A stretch of DNA of 64,000 bases from Dasyornis broadbenti. Its lineage: Eukaryota; Chordata; Aves; Passeriformes; Dasyornithidae. Of this stretch, positions 61,701-64,000 are shown one piece after another; position 1 is the first letter of the stretch; each line of letters begins with the position of its first letter. The DNA lies in the NCBI GenBank assembly GCA_013397935.1, contig VZRN01000634.1, positions 835,017 through 899,016 of the forward strand, in the 5' to 3' direction. Below the pieces are notes generated by a model. That model did not search any database. It was not told the DNA's origin and saw nothing but the letters and a program-made list of their open reading frames with translations. Made by a program: the position numbers and the translations under genes.

Positions 61701-64000
61701 CACTCTGGAGTGCTGTCCCTGGCAGAATGACAAACCTCAAAATCCTTGCTGTCACTGTTGATTTCACTCCCTGTGAAGCCCTAGCCCCTGGCTCAGGCCA
61801 TTTCCATAAAGCTTTGTTTCCAAGCATGTGTTTAAACAGCAGTATTCCTGTCTGCTTGTGGAGTAGAAAATGGGAGCAAAAGCAGGCAGAGTCACTCGCA
61901 TCTTGGGATTTAATCCAACATTGCAGCCATGGAGCAGTGCAGGATTTTGGTGAAAACAGTTTTTAAATTGTTACAATTATTCTACAGCTGAGAGTCACCT
62001 GTCTTAAACACAGTGTAGACATGCTATACTAAATTTAACAGAATCTCTCAGATTTGTTTTTTTACCAAAGGTAACAGTTGTCATAACAAGCAGTTGCTTC
62101 TTGTGCTCTACAAGCCTATATATGCTTGGTGTTTGTCATGGGAGGGAGGACAAATAAAAAGTCCTGTCCTTGAAACATGAGAACTGAGAGGTCACCATCA
62201 GAAAAATGCAGATTATGTTTGTAACAAATCAGAACAAATAAATTACGTTCTGTCACAACTTTTAAGCCATTATTAATTGTCAGTTTTAGTGCTTTAGGTG
62301 TTTTAAAAATACTGTGAGTACTTAACAACCTTCTGCCATGTCACTTTAGAAGGTGGTTTACCAGCCAAGACCATGTATAAGTTGGGCCTAGAAGAAGGAA
62401 GTTATTAAGGCTGTGATAGGGAGCCAGCCTTTATAGAGAAGTGGGTGGAGGAAACAGTGAAAACCACTTAAAAGCGGACATTTGCTCTAATTGCTACAAA
62501 AATATAGTGACTGCCACTAACACCTGCTGTTCAGTTTATGGACTTTGTTTGCTCTACTACAAGATATCATCCCAAAGGCAGGCTGCTAAGGAATTTGTTA
62601 GTTTAAATCTGGTTTTTATGTCTCCAACATGAGTATTGTATCACTTGTATTTTTCCTCCACTACTACAAGAAATCCATGAGCCATTTCAACACTAGAAAT
62701 GGTATAAATTCAGCACAGGATATAATGCTCTCCATAGATTCTGCACATTTATTAGGTGTCCTTCTTTTCATTAATTCGAAATTATCTCCCTTGCCAAATA
62801 AAAACAGTAAAAATGTTCTGTTTTCGCTTTTTAACTTGTAAAGAAATGCAACTCTGGGAAAGCACAGTCTCTCTTTCTCCTTCCCCCACCAGTAATACAG
62901 AGCCTTCTAGTCTTTTGGGGAGCTATTTGACCAATTGACACAGACCACTACACATAAAGCAGCAAATTTGCTGTGCATGATGTGAATAATTACTGCATTA
63001 TAGTTTGGGGACTTAGGGCAACTGTTGATTTAAGCAAAATAAGCCTGCAGTCCAGCTGCAGATACAAGTTTTCGTAAGTTTTATTGTGTTTTTCCCTCCA
63101 GTGCTGTCTCCCTTAACAGTGACCCTTTTCAGACTTTTCAAGGTACAAAACTTTTACCAAATCCTCAAGCTCAGTCCTGCACACTCTGCTTTCACACATT
63201 TGGCTGATCTGAGCTTCTCCCTCGCTAAATATTTTCCACTGGCCTGAAAACAAAAACACAGAGGAGTCAGATATTGACTTAGAAAAGGGCACAGGGATTT
63301 TGAAGACATTTACAAGCACTCTGTAAACCAACTGATTCACAATGGTCAAAGAGAGAATGTCCAATCCTCCCACGGAAAATATTCAAAGCATCTTACAACC
63401 ATGTAACATATTCCATGCAAAATAACTTTGTTAAAAAAATAAATATGGATCAGAATATTATTTTCTATAATTAAGTAGTCCTGTAAGTTGGCTCTATTTA
63501 TTCAACCATTTATGACACTGGATACCCTGGTAAACCAAAGTATTTAAAAGCTGGGAAGCAACACAGCTAAATGTTTCATGTGCTGTGAACTCTTCCTGCC
63601 TGTGTGTAATACAAAGTATGATGGCTATTAATATTTCTACACATTTATGATAGTGTTAATTGAAATGCATGCTGTCCTGGTAACTAGGATGCGACATTAC
63701 AGATAACAGTGACAAGCTTATGGAAGGCTTACAGCAAAAAATTGGGGCATTTTTTATTATGAAAACATATCTGTATCTCAATAGGTCTGTACTATTAAGA
63801 ATATATTATTTCTGGGAAAAAGACTTCTTTACTTAACTTGGAAAGAAATTATGGAAAAAAATTACTAGTTGTAACGCAAAAGAACTAGGCATTAAAAATA
63901 TCTATATCTTAATTCAACTAGCAAATCAGCTCAATTAGTAGTTAACTAATTAACTACTGTCTCAATCCCAAACTGGGTGAAATACTAAAACCAAATTAAA
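58761..64000. other. unique non-coding DNA to the window end
   Basis: I see no supported gene or recognised mobile element. A GC-richer patch at about 61,370-61,960 has overlapping frames on both strands (the minus-strand 61,385-61,675 frame has an acidic/basic C-terminal half but no known domain). A 9-bp-arm inverted repeat lies at 63,937-63,958. Confidence 0.55.
63937..63958. repeat. perfect inverted repeat, 9-bp arms
   Basis: AGTAGTTAA and its exact reverse complement TTAACTACT are separated by CTAA. The centre, GTTAACTAATTAAC, resembles the HNF1 palindrome (GTTAATNATTAAC) with one extra base, and also contains a homeodomain TAATTA core. Confidence 0.85.

Noticed and set aside
1..64000. 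CRISPR array, operon, phage or bacterial defence system
   Set aside because: No regularly spaced direct repeats, no clustered long ORFs with ribosome-binding sites, and the CR1/LTR content shows vertebrate nuclear DNA.
1..64000. Mitochondrial insertion (numt), rRNA, tRNA, snRNA or known microRNA genes
   Set aside because: I looked for familiar core words of these classes by eye and saw none; a covariance-model search (Infernal/tRNAscan-SE) could still find divergent members.

Overview
This window looks like bird nuclear DNA, most likely from a neoavian or songbird-like lineage, and I find no protein-coding gene I can support. The avian call rests on interspersed repeats I recognise. There are four fragments of CR1, the dominant LINE of birds: three contain the typical 3' end and one keeps broken remains of the reverse-transcriptase ORF. 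There are also two retroviral LTR copies that match families I know from bird genomes, and a third LTR-like block with internal ~47-bp units. Mammalian Alu/L1-type repeats are absent, the DNA is AT-rich, repeat density is low, and a few very old MIR-like SINE scraps remain, all as expected in a bird. No open reading frame exceeds about 165 codons, and the three longest either lie in repeats or are compatible with chance.

Layout. Positions 1-19,000 are almost entirely unique AT-rich DNA, with a near-perfect palindrome at 6,315-6,350 and a GC-richer patch at 13,160-13,515. Two MIR-like fragments in opposite orientation lie at 19,037-19,290. A GGCA/GGAA microsatellite at 25,183-25,396 contains a 40-base assembly gap. 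A complete solo LTR on the minus strand occupies 30,112-30,839, flanked by a perfect 5-bp target-site duplication (TACCT). From 35.0 to 39.0 kb is a small repeat island: a CR1 3' end, a longer CR1 with RT remnants, then an ERV-like block. The next 12 kb hold a minus-strand CR1 (44,385), an old MIR-like fragment (44,868), a short CR1 end (48,316) and a second minus-strand LTR, apparently truncated (50,755-51,064). The last 13 kb have no recognised mobile element, but do hold the stretches that look most like conserved non-coding elements (54.6-55.3 kb) and a CpG-retaining, hairpin-rich patch (58.48-58.76 kb).

Interpretation. The window is best read as a gene desert or the inside of a very long intron. 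Nothing here forms an operon, defence system or gene cluster, and I did not find an undescribed biological system. The best-supported observations are the intact solo LTR with its duplication, the near-perfect 17-bp-arm palindrome, and the repeat island. Candidate splice-flanked mini-exons and enhancer-like stretches are offered as weak leads that need RNA or alignment data.
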